A DNA stretch of 64,000 nt, from assembly GCF_018687715.1 (NCBI RefSeq), contig NC_056755.1:14586001-14650000 (forward strand). Direction: 5' to 3'. The stretch comes from Carya illinoinensis. Its lineage: Eukaryota; Streptophyta; Magnoliopsida; Fagales; Juglandaceae. The position numbers and the translations under genes were made by a program. The notes under the pieces were generated by a model. The model worked only from the letters and a program-made list of their open reading frames with translations. It did not search any database and was not told the origin of the DNA. Shown here one piece after another: positions 46,005-57,656 of the stretch. Numbering within the stretch: the stretch's first letter is position 1; every line of letters begins with the position of its first letter.

Positions 46005-47470
46005 CAACTCCATATATAGTTTAGTACTAGTGGGATTATTAACATACCAACTCTTTCAATAATCCTACATTCATTAGTTCATATAAAGAAAATTTCCCAT
46101 GTTCACTAGTGTGAATGGCCTTGGTATATATTTTGACTGGTAAAGTTTACAATTTTGATTTGTTTCGAGTTGGTTGATAATTTTTACATACATATCTGAA
46201 ATGGATTTTTTTTTCTCATTTAGCATATTAAATTTGAAGATGTTTTTGAATAGTAAGGTTTGATTTAAAATTCATTTTCTTAAAAGAATTAATTGCATGC
46301 TTAATTTGGTATTCTAAATTAGTGATTACATGGTAAAAAGTTCAGCCATAAAAATAATTATACAAATTATCTTATAAACTTATATGATTTTATGTGATAT
46401 ATTTATTTTAAGATTTTTATATGATATTGATTGAGAAACTAAGCATGAATGAAGTATGGTTTATGGTCATGTGGTTTAGGCACGAGTGCAATATTTACCT
46501 TGAATTCTAAATGTTACGAATATAAAGTCTAATTAGGTCTAATCTGTAGAGATTAAGTTTAATTAACCTTCAAGTTATACATCTAGTTATCTATTTGAGT
46601 TCAGTATAAACTCCACTTAGACATAACTTGAAATATTAACACCAAAGTTCAAGTGAATATTTACAAAGACTTTTGCTAAATTTATAAAAATATTTTATCA
46701 CAAAAACTAAACTGTTGAACAATTATCTACAGCTTTAATTTTTATGTTAGCTTGAATACTAGAGAACACTTATAGGTTATGATAAACAAATTAAATACTT
46801 TTTGAGATAAGTTTTGCACAACGTGTGGTTGAGCAACTAGGGTTTAGCTCATGAGATCATTAGCAAAGGTTGAGGGTTTTGAGAGGGGAAACATTTTATG
46901 AATCAATGAAAAACCAATTTACATTTTCAATAAATTAATTTTCTCACAAATTTTTAGGTCTAAAATATAGTATAAAAAGATGTTTTTACTAGTATTCTAT
47001 CACGCATCCAGTCAATTATGTTTTGCTTAATCTGATAAACCCCATTAACATATGATTAGTTGTGCATTAATCATTTAATAGATAATATTGATGGATATAT
47101 TTTTATTATATCTTAATTATATGTTTGATTCACTCGATGAATTGTAGTTGGCTGGTTGGATATTTTGTTTACTTTTAAATTGTGAAGTGTTATAATGAAG
47201 AGATTACACTTTTGCAAATTATAGAGGTGGGCAATTTATAAATTATTTGATTGAATATAAGTCCTTTGGTGTATGGTAAAACTTCATCTAATCACCCCAA
47301 AGATACCATTGTGAGCCTCCCAACTAAAAGTTGCAGGAATTTATTTTCTCTCTACAAGCACTCTCAATAGTTTTTGTATCTTGTCCTCTTAAATACATCT
47401 CCCAATTCTACTATTAGTATTTTACCTAATGACTTTTATAGTATACCATACATCATCTTATCTATTTTTT
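46005..47470. other. AT-rich spacer, no supported gene
   Basis: No conserved coding segment or transposon end recognised. The right part (47310-47470) may already belong to the long LTR-like element whose left end is uncertain. Confidence 0.4.
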
Positions 47471-47638
47471 TGTGATACTTGGCCTAATAGTCCTGAAACC
47501 TGACCGCCCAAACCTAGGGAAGAAACCTAGTTGAACGGTTAGGAAGAAAAAAGGAGTTGTAGCGCACCATTTTGAGTCCCTTAGGTTTCATTTCCCTTTC
47601 GCCCCATACAACATCTCTCACTTATCTCTTACCATTTG

Positions 47639-47678
<40 letters not shown>

Positions 47679-48228
47679 ATTCTTTCTCTACTCAATGCAA
47701 CGCCACCATGCTACCACCATTGTCTTTTTGTTCATTGACCCCGATCTCCACACCGGTGAGTACTCCAAATACATCCATCTCTTTCTCTCTCTATCAATGT
47801 CACTCTTCCTTTGTTTTTGTCTCATTCTCTCTACCTCTCTCTCCATGTCGTGAGTTTTCCATTGAAGCTCCCTATTGTGGACAATTGCAGCTTTGTTATA
47901 TGGGTTGCCCTTTTCTACACTGTTTCCAACCCTTGGTCTTTGTCCCTGCCCTAGCTTCTTTCCTTATGTCATTGTACTTTGCCAAGCCATAATCACCACT
48001 CTCCGCTATGCTAGGAAGCAATGTTGAGTGCCATTAGTGTCTTTCTCTATTTTCTCTTCCATTGGCATCACACCTCCACCACACTCAACGACGCCAACAC
48101 CGCAAGCTTTGCTACCGATGTGTGCCACCAGGCCATCATTGGGCCTTCTGCCTCCAATATGTACTTCTCTTCATCCGCCTATCTTCCTTCTCACAACCTA
48201 TTTCTCACTCTCACTATCTCCCTCTTAG

Positions 48229-48230
<2 letters not shown>

Positions 48231-48270
<40 letters not shown>
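48231..48270 (+). repeat. (CT)n microsatellite
   Basis: A CT run inside the degenerate LTR-like element; a second lies at 47641-47678. Both create spurious Leu/Ser-rich frames. Confidence 0.9.
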
Positions 48271-48274
<4 letters not shown>

Positions 48275-49451
48275 CGTGTTTAAGTCATCCTTCTCCATAC
48301 CAACCAACTAATTTGCCACTCAGGATGTAACAACTTTGGAAAAAAAGATGGGAGAACTATCATGCATACAAAAATTCCCCTTATTGCATAGAGATAAGTA
48401 ATTTGATGGAAGAAACTTTAAAACTGATAAATTTGTGTGTTGATTGATTTCCCTTTTTACATTCCTTTAGGTTGTCAATAGTTTGATGAAAGAAACTTTT
48501 GCTTGTTGTGTGTGCTTCTATGGTGGAAGTTGTGAAATTGTTGTAGTGTTTTTTGTTTGGCCGTGTGCTTATGTGGTGGGAGTTGTAAAGCTAGTGTGTT
48601 GGTTTTTCTATTTTGACTTTTCGCCTATGTGATGAGATTGTCATGGTTGGCTTTGGGATGGTTCTCGGGTATTCAGTTGAACTCTTATTTGAGTCCATTT
48701 GATTATTTATATTGCATAAATGATTTTGTAAATTTTCTATTTTAATTATGGTAATTTTCGAGTTGTGTGATTGGGCTTTTTTCCTCATTCACTCTATTTT
48801 CTATTGTAAAAGGGTATTGGAATCTCCCACCTTTGCACTGGTTTATAGCTTGTGAATATTTGTTGGGAATGCCCTCCATTGCACTGAAATATAAGTTTTG
48901 AATGTTTGTAGAAAATTTTTCCATGTGTACTATTTTTCTCCATGTAAATGTTGCTGAATATCTTATTATTGGTCTATTGATAACATATAAAGTACTTGCC
49001 GAAAATTCTTCATTGGATTGATTTATAACTTGTAGTTTTTTGCTAGGATAATGAAATATTGCTAGACTTTTAGGTTTAATGGTTTTACGTGGGTGTGTGA
49101 GTATCATGACTCTAAGTCGAAATGAGGCATTATCTCGATGGAGGTCCTCTTATCATTCCAGAGAACATAATAAATGGTGTCCTCTAAAATATTGTCTTTG
49201 GGTGATAACGGGCTCAAGCAAGATGGTAATGCTCTTGAGTCGAAGTCATGGCCTCTCTAGTGGTTGAGGCCAGAGGATGTCGTGGTCAAGGATGGGGAGT
49301 GAAGGCAAGCGTCGTACGTAACAAAGTCACACACAAGGTTGTTACTCGTGGTGTGGTAAAGGGAGACATGATGTATGGATAATCCTTTCAGAAGAGATTG
49401 TGGTTCACACAATAATAAAATGGATGTTTTCAGCAATGAGATTTTCCTCTG

Positions 49452-49469
49452 GGCAAGTTACAACTTGCC
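49452..49469 (+). other. 18-nt hairpin in the degenerate LTR
   Basis: GGCAAGTTACAACTTGCC is a perfect 8-bp stem with a two-base loop. It lies downstream of GGATAATCC..GAGATTGTGG, the place where the nested LTR has its three hairpins, although the stem sequence is unrelated. Confidence 0.7.
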
Positions 49470-50076
49470 TAAGAATTGTATTGAGTACTTAAGTTTTGTT
49501 AGGCAGTAAAATTTTTAGGTGAAGTTGACTATTGCTCGTTTACATTTAATTTGATTAAATGTGAAATGTCAATTATCATCATTCCTTGCATAAATTATTT
49601 GCATAATTTCATTTCCAGTAGCATATATTTCTTTTTTAGTATTGGTTTTAGTTTCACTTATTGAGATTTTTCGAAATCTCACCCTAGAAGTCCTACTGCG
49701 GTCTTGCTTCTTGAGATTGTAGATTTTGATATAGATAGAGAGTTTGTTGGTAGCTATGAGCATGGAGATCTGACACAGTTAGAGAATTGAGGATTGGAGA
49801 TTTTTCCCACTTGGTTAAGTTGCCATGTTGAATTTTATTAGAAAACTGGATGACTGTAATTATTTTTTTACTTATGGTTTGGAGACAGGTTACTTATGGA
49901 TATTATGGTTTTGATGTAGTTTAAATTCTAGCATTGTTATTTAGACTTAATGACTATCGTTTTTAATTTTCACTGCGAATTAACTATACACTTTTTATTG
50001 AGTATATGAGCACATATTTTGTCATCACAACATGCGAGGGGTGTATGACCTAGGTGGCTAACATCCTAACGTCACA

Positions 50077-51042
50077 AATTCTGTCAAACCAAAAGCGGGA
50101 CCAAGGGTATCATTTTCTCTATATCATTTAAATAATTTTTTTTATCTTATAATTAACTTAAAAAATTTCCTCTAACTACTAGTAAATTTGCAATATCTTC
50201 ATATCTTTTTATATTTGCAATATCTCTCTACATACAATGTGACGTAATTTTGTAGTATACAAACACAATAAAAAATATAAATCAAATAAAAAGATTAGAA
50301 GTAAAATTAAAAGATGAAAAAATTAGATTATATTACAAGAGTAAAACTATTAGTTTAAACAATGAGCAACAGTACATTTCGTCTCCTATACATTTTCATC
50401 AACAACAGTTAAATACTTATTAAAATAAGGCAACTCAAAGCACAACAAAGCAATATCCGCTTTCACATACAACCCTCGAGTCCAAAATGAAAGTAGAACC
50501 TTTAATCACAAGTCATTAACTACAAGCCAATGGCAATATCCATAACATTAATACTACGAAGGTCACATATATTTCTCAAACACAAGTGCCACATCTTTCT
50601 TAAAATCTATGTCTACCATGTGCACAGGGTCCAAAGGTGTTTCATATGATTGATATATTCTTGGTTCTCTTGGCAGACAATGCAAAAGCAAACTCATCTA
50701 TAGCAAGTTTTCATACAATATTTCTTAACAAAAATTAAGTGCTATAGTTTTATCTTATAAAGCCAAATTAGTGGATTGACTCTAGAGATGCTTGATCTTT
50801 CGAAGTCATTGTATTCAAGGCATATTAGTAGTTTCAAGTCTAACCCATAGTTAGGAAAGGCACATTCAATTGAGCCAATGATTTATGAAAAGGACTAGAA
50901 TAATATTTCTACCTTTTTCATCATTGTTGTTACCATGATCCATGGACTTTTAACTAAACTAAAGTGAAATAGACAAAAGTAAACTATGGCTGCTGCTAAA
51001 TATCTGTGGCTACTAATCAAGAAACAAGTTAAATAAACAAAC
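50077..51042. other. AT-rich spacer, no supported gene
   Basis: No conserved coding segment, RNA gene or transposon end was recognised between the LTR-like element and the next MITE. Confidence 0.4.
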
Positions 51043-51386
51043 TTAGGTCCCTTTTGTATATTGAGTTGAGTTGAAATAAATTGAGTTTTTTTATAAATAG
51101 TAGTGAGTTGAGATGATAGAGTGAGTTTTGTAAGGCCCACCTAAGATAAGTTTAGATGTGTTTGGACGTTAGAATAAGTTTAGATGTATTTATGGAAAGT
51201 TGAAAAAGATTGTAGGTGTATAAAGAGGTGTTAAGTTAAAAAAGGTTGTGGGTCCCACGTATAATGAGATTTTGAGTTGAGATGAGTTAAGTGATTTGAG
51301 AGTTAAGTGTTTGGATCTTAGACTCAATTTAAAATTGGACTGAACTGCGTTAATCTCAATTCAGTCTAGGTTCTAAACACAGCCTT
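51043..51386. mobile_element. MITE related to the GAGATGAGAT group, GAGTTGAGATG variant
   Basis: Left end TTAGGTCCCTTTTGTATATT and right end, on the minus strand, TAAGGCTGTGTTTAGAACC. The body has GAGTTGAGTTGAAATAAATT near the left and TTGAGTTGAGATGAGTTAAG near the right. A duplicated phrase (TTTAGATGT..TTTGGACGTTAGAATAAG) sits in the centre. Confidence 0.6.
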
Positions 51387-52582
51387 AGACTACTAGAATT
51401 GAAAATCATTCAATTATATTGTAAACTAAAACTAGGATCATTTAAATAGCTTCTGACACATGATCATTAGCACATCTTAAAGTTATATACGGTTAAGCAA
51501 AAATATGAAAACCCGACTCTGGTTCGACTCTGCTCTAAATTTGATAAAATGAAGTCAAAGTCAGATTCTTTTAAAATTTTTCAATTAGAGTCAAAGCTGT
51601 CACTAGACCAACTCCTATCCGATCCGATCCGACACCGACTTTGCCATCCAACTTCAATATTGTACATATGTTATAAAAATATGTATTTATCATATATACC
51701 AGTATAGTTATATAATTATATAACTAGAACTTATATAGTTAAATTCAACAATATACTTGTATGAGCTAATTATTATAAAATAATATACTTATAGGATAAT
51801 ATAAATAGACTAATGATAGTTTAGATTACGTATATATCATAGTATTACTACCATATATAATCAAGTATAAAAATAAGTTAGATACCAGTATTTAAAAAGT
51901 CCAATATAATAAGTTAATAACACATGATACTAATTTACTAAAGTATAATAATATGTGATTAGACACTAGAAATAAGTTAGTGTATAAAAAGTTATAAATA
52001 AGTTAGACACTAGAAATAATTAGTCTGAATGTTGTAAAAAAGTTTACAGAGATAAATAGTTGATATGGCTAGTCTTGGCAGATCACAAAAGAAAGCATTT
52101 ATAAGTTCATTTAGAAACCAAACATAAGTTTTTGGAGCTTCGTCTCTTCTGGTCTTGCAATTTTTTCTGCTAGACTACTTTCATATTCTATTTGCTTTTA
52201 ATGTTAAGAGTACTCTTAACATATTAGTTGATGATATACTCAATCATTGTTACACTCAAATAAATATTGCAGTACCCATACTATAAAATAACAATCCTTG
52301 GATTAAGTCATGATTAAATATTGAGTCATAACATTCATTACAATTGGATACAGTATTATAAAACATCTAATTACAACATTCATTACAACTATTCATTACA
52401 ACCTATTCAATACAAAACAATTGATTACAACAGCCATATTAATATAAATATGAAAAACGTACTATAAGTGCAATCCTATATCTATGCATTAGAATCTTAG
52501 TTAATCGTGCTTCATTCTCTATTTGTCCTTGATGCTGTGTAGCTTCTATTTCTATTGTTGACCTAAACTTATGTGTCGCTTG
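51387..52582. other. AT-rich spacer with a GACTC/CCGAT-rich patch
   Basis: Around 51515-51650 short motifs GACTC, AGTC and CCGATCCGATCCGACA recur, recalling transposon arms made of short degenerate repeats, but no inverted ends were found. TATA-rich sequence follows. No gene is seen. Confidence 0.4.
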
Positions 52583-55303
52583 TGTAACGCCCCGATCTTG
52601 CATGGGTCAGATAGTTACTTCCTATAACTAAAAATTAACATTTCATCAATATATTTGTAAACTCCAAAATATATGATTGTCCGAATACTATAAAATCTCT
52701 TAATAAAAACTGTCAATCCTTAGAATCTTCTATGAGTAATCCACTATAATTAAATAATCATCTCACTCATACTCTATAATCCTGATCCTTAGCTGAATTA
52801 TTCTAAAATCATCTAAAAATGTTATAGATATAAGGGGTAAGTTATCAATAACTCAGTAAGCAAAGAACATATATTAGTGTGCAAATATGAGCATTTATAG
52901 AGTTAAGAATGCAGAATAAAACATTTTTTATTTTCAGAAAGCAGAGTCAGGACATGTTATTAAAAATATCAGAGCAAAAGTTTAAAAATATTCTTATTCA
53001 AAACTCTCTTGGCATAGCATAATTGGCCACCATCATTTAAGAATATTATATCACATCAAAGGATACGTTTAACCCCTGTGGCAAGATTGTCTAAACCCTG
53101 ATAGCTAGCCAAGCAGAAACAGAATGTGTACATAGGAAAGACCACCAAAAAACCAATTTTTTTTTCTAAAGTGGGTGCACCAGAAACGGGACAGTTGGTA
53201 TTAACCCAAATAGAAGCCACTATTATCACCCGTGGTAGTTCAAACAGATCACCATCCTCAAACCACATCCCAAATTCAGAATGTCAGACCAAACGTTTTC
53301 AAAAATCACATCATATCATATCAGAATTCAGAACATCTTCAGAATAAAATAGAATCAGATACCAAAAATATAATTTATGCTCAAAATTTCATATTCGCTC
53401 TCTTTTGCATAGTTTAGAAACAAAATGCAAGAAAATAAGCTCATATCTACACCAGTCAAGACAAAAATACTTTCCCTTTTATACAAAGTTCATGAGTAAT
53501 GTTAAAACAAATAACTGAGGTTGTTTTCATATTTTTTTTTTTTCAAAAACCAAAAGATGAATATTTTAAAAGTCAACTTCGTTTCATTTTCCTTTTATGC
53601 AAAGTTTAACATAGGATGAGGTTCTTATGCTAGATTGCCGAGCAAATATTAATCGTCACCTATAAAATAATCACGTAATTCTCGTAAATTGCTTGTCAAA
53701 TACATATTTCAATATTTAAACCCGAAATGCTAAATTAACCTATTCTAAATCCTCAAAACCTAAAATCTTCATAATTCCTAAAATACCATCCTTTTCCAAA
53801 ACCATCAATTATCCACTTAACATTTACTTAACCTAATTCTCACTTATTCACAAGGTTTATATAAAAAAATTAAAAATTAAAAATCAATCCATTTTTAAAA
53901 AATGAAAAGTCATTAAAATAAAAATATTACCCAACCCAAAATAATTTTGAATCCGAATTCAACCCAAAAGCATTTTACTTCAAAATCACTTAACATAACA
54001 CACTAAAATATACATATATATATATAAACAAATCCACTGAAATAAATCCTTAAAACACTGTGTTTTTAAAAATTGAGGGTAAAGTTGTAATTTACTAACA
54101 AAGGTTTTACCAAACTTACGTAGAACCATTAGGAAAACCTTACCAACAACCTTGAGTTTAAAAGTAGAGAGAAAAGGCAGCGGCAGAGGCTTACTAAGAG
54201 GGAAGATAACTCGATGAAGGCTCGGTGGAGCTGGGGCAGTAAGTGAGAGAGAGAGAGAGAGAGAGATGAGAAGTGATGAGAGAGGGAAATGGAGACAGAG
54301 AGATAAACTGAGAGAGAGAAATGTGAGGGAAAGAGATGAAGCTCAACGTGAGACGTGACGGACTAGGGGATCGAAAAGTTTCAGGTGGTGGTTTTTGTAG
54401 GGTCTCGACGTGGGGGTCTCGGTGTGCTGGTTGCAGTGCTTGGCAAAAAGGAGAGCTTGCTACTCTGTTTTAGGTATGAAAAAATAGGGGACACATGGGT
54501 TGAGTTAGGTGGTTCAGCTGGGTCACACGGTGGCTGGGCAGTGGCTAGTGGCTTTCGTGAGTTTTCCATTCAAGCTATTGCTACGCAACGGATTGGAGTT
54601 GCCATTTTGGGTTGTTTGGGATTGGAATGGATGCGTGATGGTGAAAGGTATTGGCTGGGCTATGGTGTTGCATGGTTGTGGAAGGAGGAAGGGCTATTTT
54701 GAAACTACTACTGCTTAGTGATGTCGAAACAAAGGTGGTATCAAACGGCTAAGTAGGTTGGGGCCATGACTGGCTAGGTGGTGGGTTTGCAATGCTTACG
54801 ATATGGGAGAATGAGGGGGTGGGTGCTCTGTACATAGAGGGAGGTTGTGGCTGGAGGTTTCTTCATGCAGGAAAATCTAATTGTAGTATATAAAGGGAAC
54901 CAAAAATAAACCCTAGGGATAGAGATGTGTATGGAGAGGAAAACAGACATGATCAAAGCGTGCATAAAGTGGAGTCTATGGGCAGTGTGTGAACTTGTGC
55001 AACACGTGAAAATAAAGTGATAAAAATAAATAAAATAATAAATAAATGGGCCCTTTCATGAATTTTTAGACCTCAACTCAAACTCAAAAATAATTCAACT
55101 TGTTTAAAAAAAATAACTCAGCCCATAAAAGGATTTTTAAACTAAATATCAAACACAAGGTAAAATCATAAACTACCAAAGCAGAGATTTTAGACCCGTA
55201 GTCAATATTTTAAAAAGAGATTTAAAAACTCAAATGACCTTTTCACACATATAAATAAATAAATAAAATTAAAAACAACTTAGCACTGGACTCGAGTGTT
55301 ACA
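52583..55303 (-). mobile_element. Long solo LTR (2721 bp), minus orientation
   Basis: It runs from TGTAACGCCCCGATC to CGAGTGTTACA on the plus strand. Flanking pentamers are GCTTG (52578-52582) and ACTTG (55304-55308), one mismatch. Read on the minus strand it starts TGTAACACTCGAGTCC and ends GGGGCGTTACA, matching the end type of the LTR-like element at 23171-30642. A phrase TGGTGCACCCA and a C/T tract (GA on the plus strand at 54246-54268) are also shared. It has no gag, pol or primer site. An open frame at 54385-54702 is Gly/Trp-rich LTR sequence and not a supported gene. Confidence 0.8.
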
Positions 55304-55397
55304 ACTTGCTTTACTGGGTATGTTCAACTACCATTTGTTACTTTCGAAGTTCTTTAAAATTGACATATTGGGATTACATGCAGAACAAGAAAAATCT

Positions 55398-55463
55398 CTA
55401 AAAGAAAAAATAATGGAAAGGAGAATGACAATTGTGGTTCAAAGGAGAGTGACAATTATACTT
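55398..55463 (-). pseudogene. Protein kinase C-terminal tail, severed part
   Basis: Read on the minus strand, this 66-bp segment continues the kinase frame of 63834-64000 across the inserted copia element (YNCHSPLNHNCHSPFHYFFF) and then reaches TAG at 55398-55400. The shared TACTT (55459-55463 and 63834-63838) is the target duplication. The tail contains a doubled NCHSP phrase. Confidence 0.6.
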
Positions 55464-56729
55464 TGTTGAACCTAAGGTTTCAAGTTTCATGTAATTATAT
55501 ATCTATACATGAATTTTGATGATAACAAATGAATTCAAAGAATAAAAGATTCTCAAACTCAAATTGTTTACACAATGGAGTCAAGTACATCAAGGAGTCA
55601 AGCATGAGCAAGAAGGAAACAAGTTCACATTAAAGTTATAGAATAATATTGTAAATCTATTAAAAATTAGAAATTAAGATTAAGATTCAAAATTAATATT
55701 TTATCATAAAGTATTAAAATACATTTTTCACATGTGCATAAATATTTTAAAAATTAAATTTGAAAATTTTAAAAGATGATTGATTGTCATCTTTCACATC
55801 TTCATGTTTTATTTAAATATTTTTAAAAGTGATTGATGTTTTTTTTTACTTATGCAAAAAGTAGATGTTTTTATTTGAAAAATTTAAAAAGTAAAGTTTT
55901 CTCATTTTGTTATATACAAAAAATAAAAAGATTAGGTTTGAATTTTTTGAAAAGTAAACAGTGTTCTTTTTGTCATATGTCAAAAGTAAAAGATTAGATT
56001 TGAAATTTTTGAAAAATGAATGATATTGTCTTTGACAATTGAAAAAGAAGAACCTTTATTTGAATTTTTTTAAAAAGTGAATGGTATTGTCTTTGACATG
56101 TTAATCTTTTTAAATTTGAATATGATGTCTCATATGTCGATAAATAGATCATTTGAGAGCTTTACAATATTAAGAGCATACAATATTCACTCAAAACTTT
56201 TATTCTCTCTTATCTAAGCATTGAGTTTTAATCCTTATTCATTTTGAGAGAGATATAGTTTGCGTTGTATTGTTATTATTTCATTCATTAATGAGTGATT
56301 TCTGATAACCTACCCACTATCAGCTCTTGTATCAGTAAAAGGATGTGTATAACCCTTGTGCGTATAGAAAGTGTTCTATACAAGGAATCATTGAATCACT
56401 ACATGTAAGGTGATTGCAAGTGTAGAGGGTGTTTTACACGAATTCTTTGTAGCGGTATTGTTCAAAGGTGTAATAGGTTTCTATCTCCACCTCAAGGAGG
56501 TTGAATAGTGAATTTGAAAATCCTCAAGGGGTAGCTTGAAACGAGGACGTAGGCAGTGGGGCCGAACCTTATTAACATACTGAGTTTGCTTCTCTCTTAC
56601 CCTTACTCTTTATATTTATTGTTATTTCGTATTTTGTTTATATTTTATATTGTATATTTGATTTATAATTGTTATTTTTTTAATACAACTCAATTCACTC
56701 CCGCTCTTGTGTTAGTCATCTGGGCAACA
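55464..56729 (+). repeat. 5' LTR of the SIRE-type element (1266 bp)
   Basis: Contains CTATAAATAGATC-like sequence (CGATAAATAGATC near 56139) as a possible TATA region. A conserved block CTACCCACTATCAGCTCTTG and GTGTAGAGGGTGTT follows near its end. It aligns over its full length with 62555-63833. Confidence 0.93.
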
Positions 56730-56730
56730 A

Positions 56731-56743
56731 TTGGTATCAGAGC
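56731..56743 (+). other. tRNA primer-binding site
   Basis: TTGGTATCAGAGC lies directly after the 5' LTR and matches the initiator-methionine tRNA 3' end used by plant copia elements. Confidence 0.9.
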
Positions 56744-56788
56744 AAGAACTCTGTTATAAGATTAACTATCTTTTGAGTTAAGATTTTA

Positions 56789-57656
56789 TGGCTAACATTA
56801 CAGCTTCATTTGGTGATGGTCAATCTAGCAATCAGCCTCAACTCTTTTGTGGAGACAATTACTCATTCTGAAAAATTAGAATGAGAATATTCTTTCAGGC
56901 TCAAGGTCGAGAAATCTGGAAATACATTGTAAATGGATATTATATTCCAACAAAAGTGATTGATGGAGTAAAGGTCAAAAAGGAAGAAAATGAGTTTGAT
57001 CGTGAAGACGATAAACTTTATACTTTGAATTTAACTGCTATGAATTTATTATTTAATGCTCTCAATGGAAATGAGTTAAATAGAATAATAACTTGTGCTA
57101 TGGCAAAAACAATTTGGGATAACTTGGGAGTTATTTATGAAGGAATTTCGCAAGTCAAGAAATCAAAAATTTATATTCTTACTCATGAATATAAAATGTT
57201 TAAGATGAATGATGATGAATCTATTTCTAGTACACTCGTTTTACTAACATCATAAACAATTTGACAACTTTTAAAAAAGTTTATTTAAACGTAGAGATAA
57301 TAAGAAAAATTCTCAACTCTCTAGTAAAATGTTAGGAATCAAAAGTGACAGCAATCCTTGAAGCTAGAGACCTCAAGAAGCTCGAAGTGAATAAACTCAT
57401 CGGATCACTTATCACCTATGAGTACACATTGAAAAGAGGAGAAGAAAAAGGAAAACTAAATAAGACCTTGGTACTTAAAACTGTTCCTCATGAAAGTAAA
57501 AGTGATGAATATGAGGAAAATGACGACAAAGATGAAGAAGTTGCGATGATAACAAGAAGAATTCAGAAGTTCTTAGAGAAAAATAAAACTTCTCCAAGAA
57601 AATCCTTCAAAAAGATTTCCAAAAAAGATTCAGGTAAAAATGATACTTTAATTTGT
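56789..57656 (+). pseudogene. SIRE-type gag remnant
   Basis: The ATG at 56789 starts the DUF4219-like N-terminus (ITASFGDGQSSNQPQLFCGD), with a stop at the position of a conserved Trp (56870-56872). The UBN2 gag domain follows at 56881-57255 (MAKTIWDNLGVIYEGISQVK) and ends in a frameshift. A third segment at 57345-57656 carries the C-terminal gag region (KKLEVNKLIGSLITYEYTLK) and a Lys-rich linker. The zinc finger near 57650-57700 reads with a stop and a lost Cys. Confidence 0.88.

Larger units (their letters stand above)
47471..50076 (+). mobile_element. Degenerate long solo-LTR-like element
   Basis: It ends CCTAACGTCACA at 50076, like the nested LTR at 25663-27828. The internal order also matches that LTR: a C/T-rich tract (47640-47678, 47780-47850, 48180-48272), then at 49090-49260 GTGTGTGAGTATCATGACTC and GGAGGTCCTCTTATCATTCC parallel to the G..TGCGTGTATCTCACGAGCC and GGAGCTCCTCTGGTCACTTG region of the other copy, then GGATAATCC..GAGATTGTGGT. 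The left end is uncertain: a TGTGATACTTGG at 47471 is one candidate and TGTGAGCCTCCC at 47310 another. No target duplication is found. There is no gag or pol, and the apparent frames through the CT tracts are low-complexity. Confidence 0.6.

Noticed and set aside
47636..48311. Leu/Ser-rich frames of 96 to 118 codons
   Set aside because: Produced by CT microsatellites in the degenerate LTR-like element.
54385..54702. Frame of 105 codons rich in Gly and Trp
   Set aside because: Inside the solo LTR at 52583-55303 and opposite to that LTR's orientation; composition-driven.
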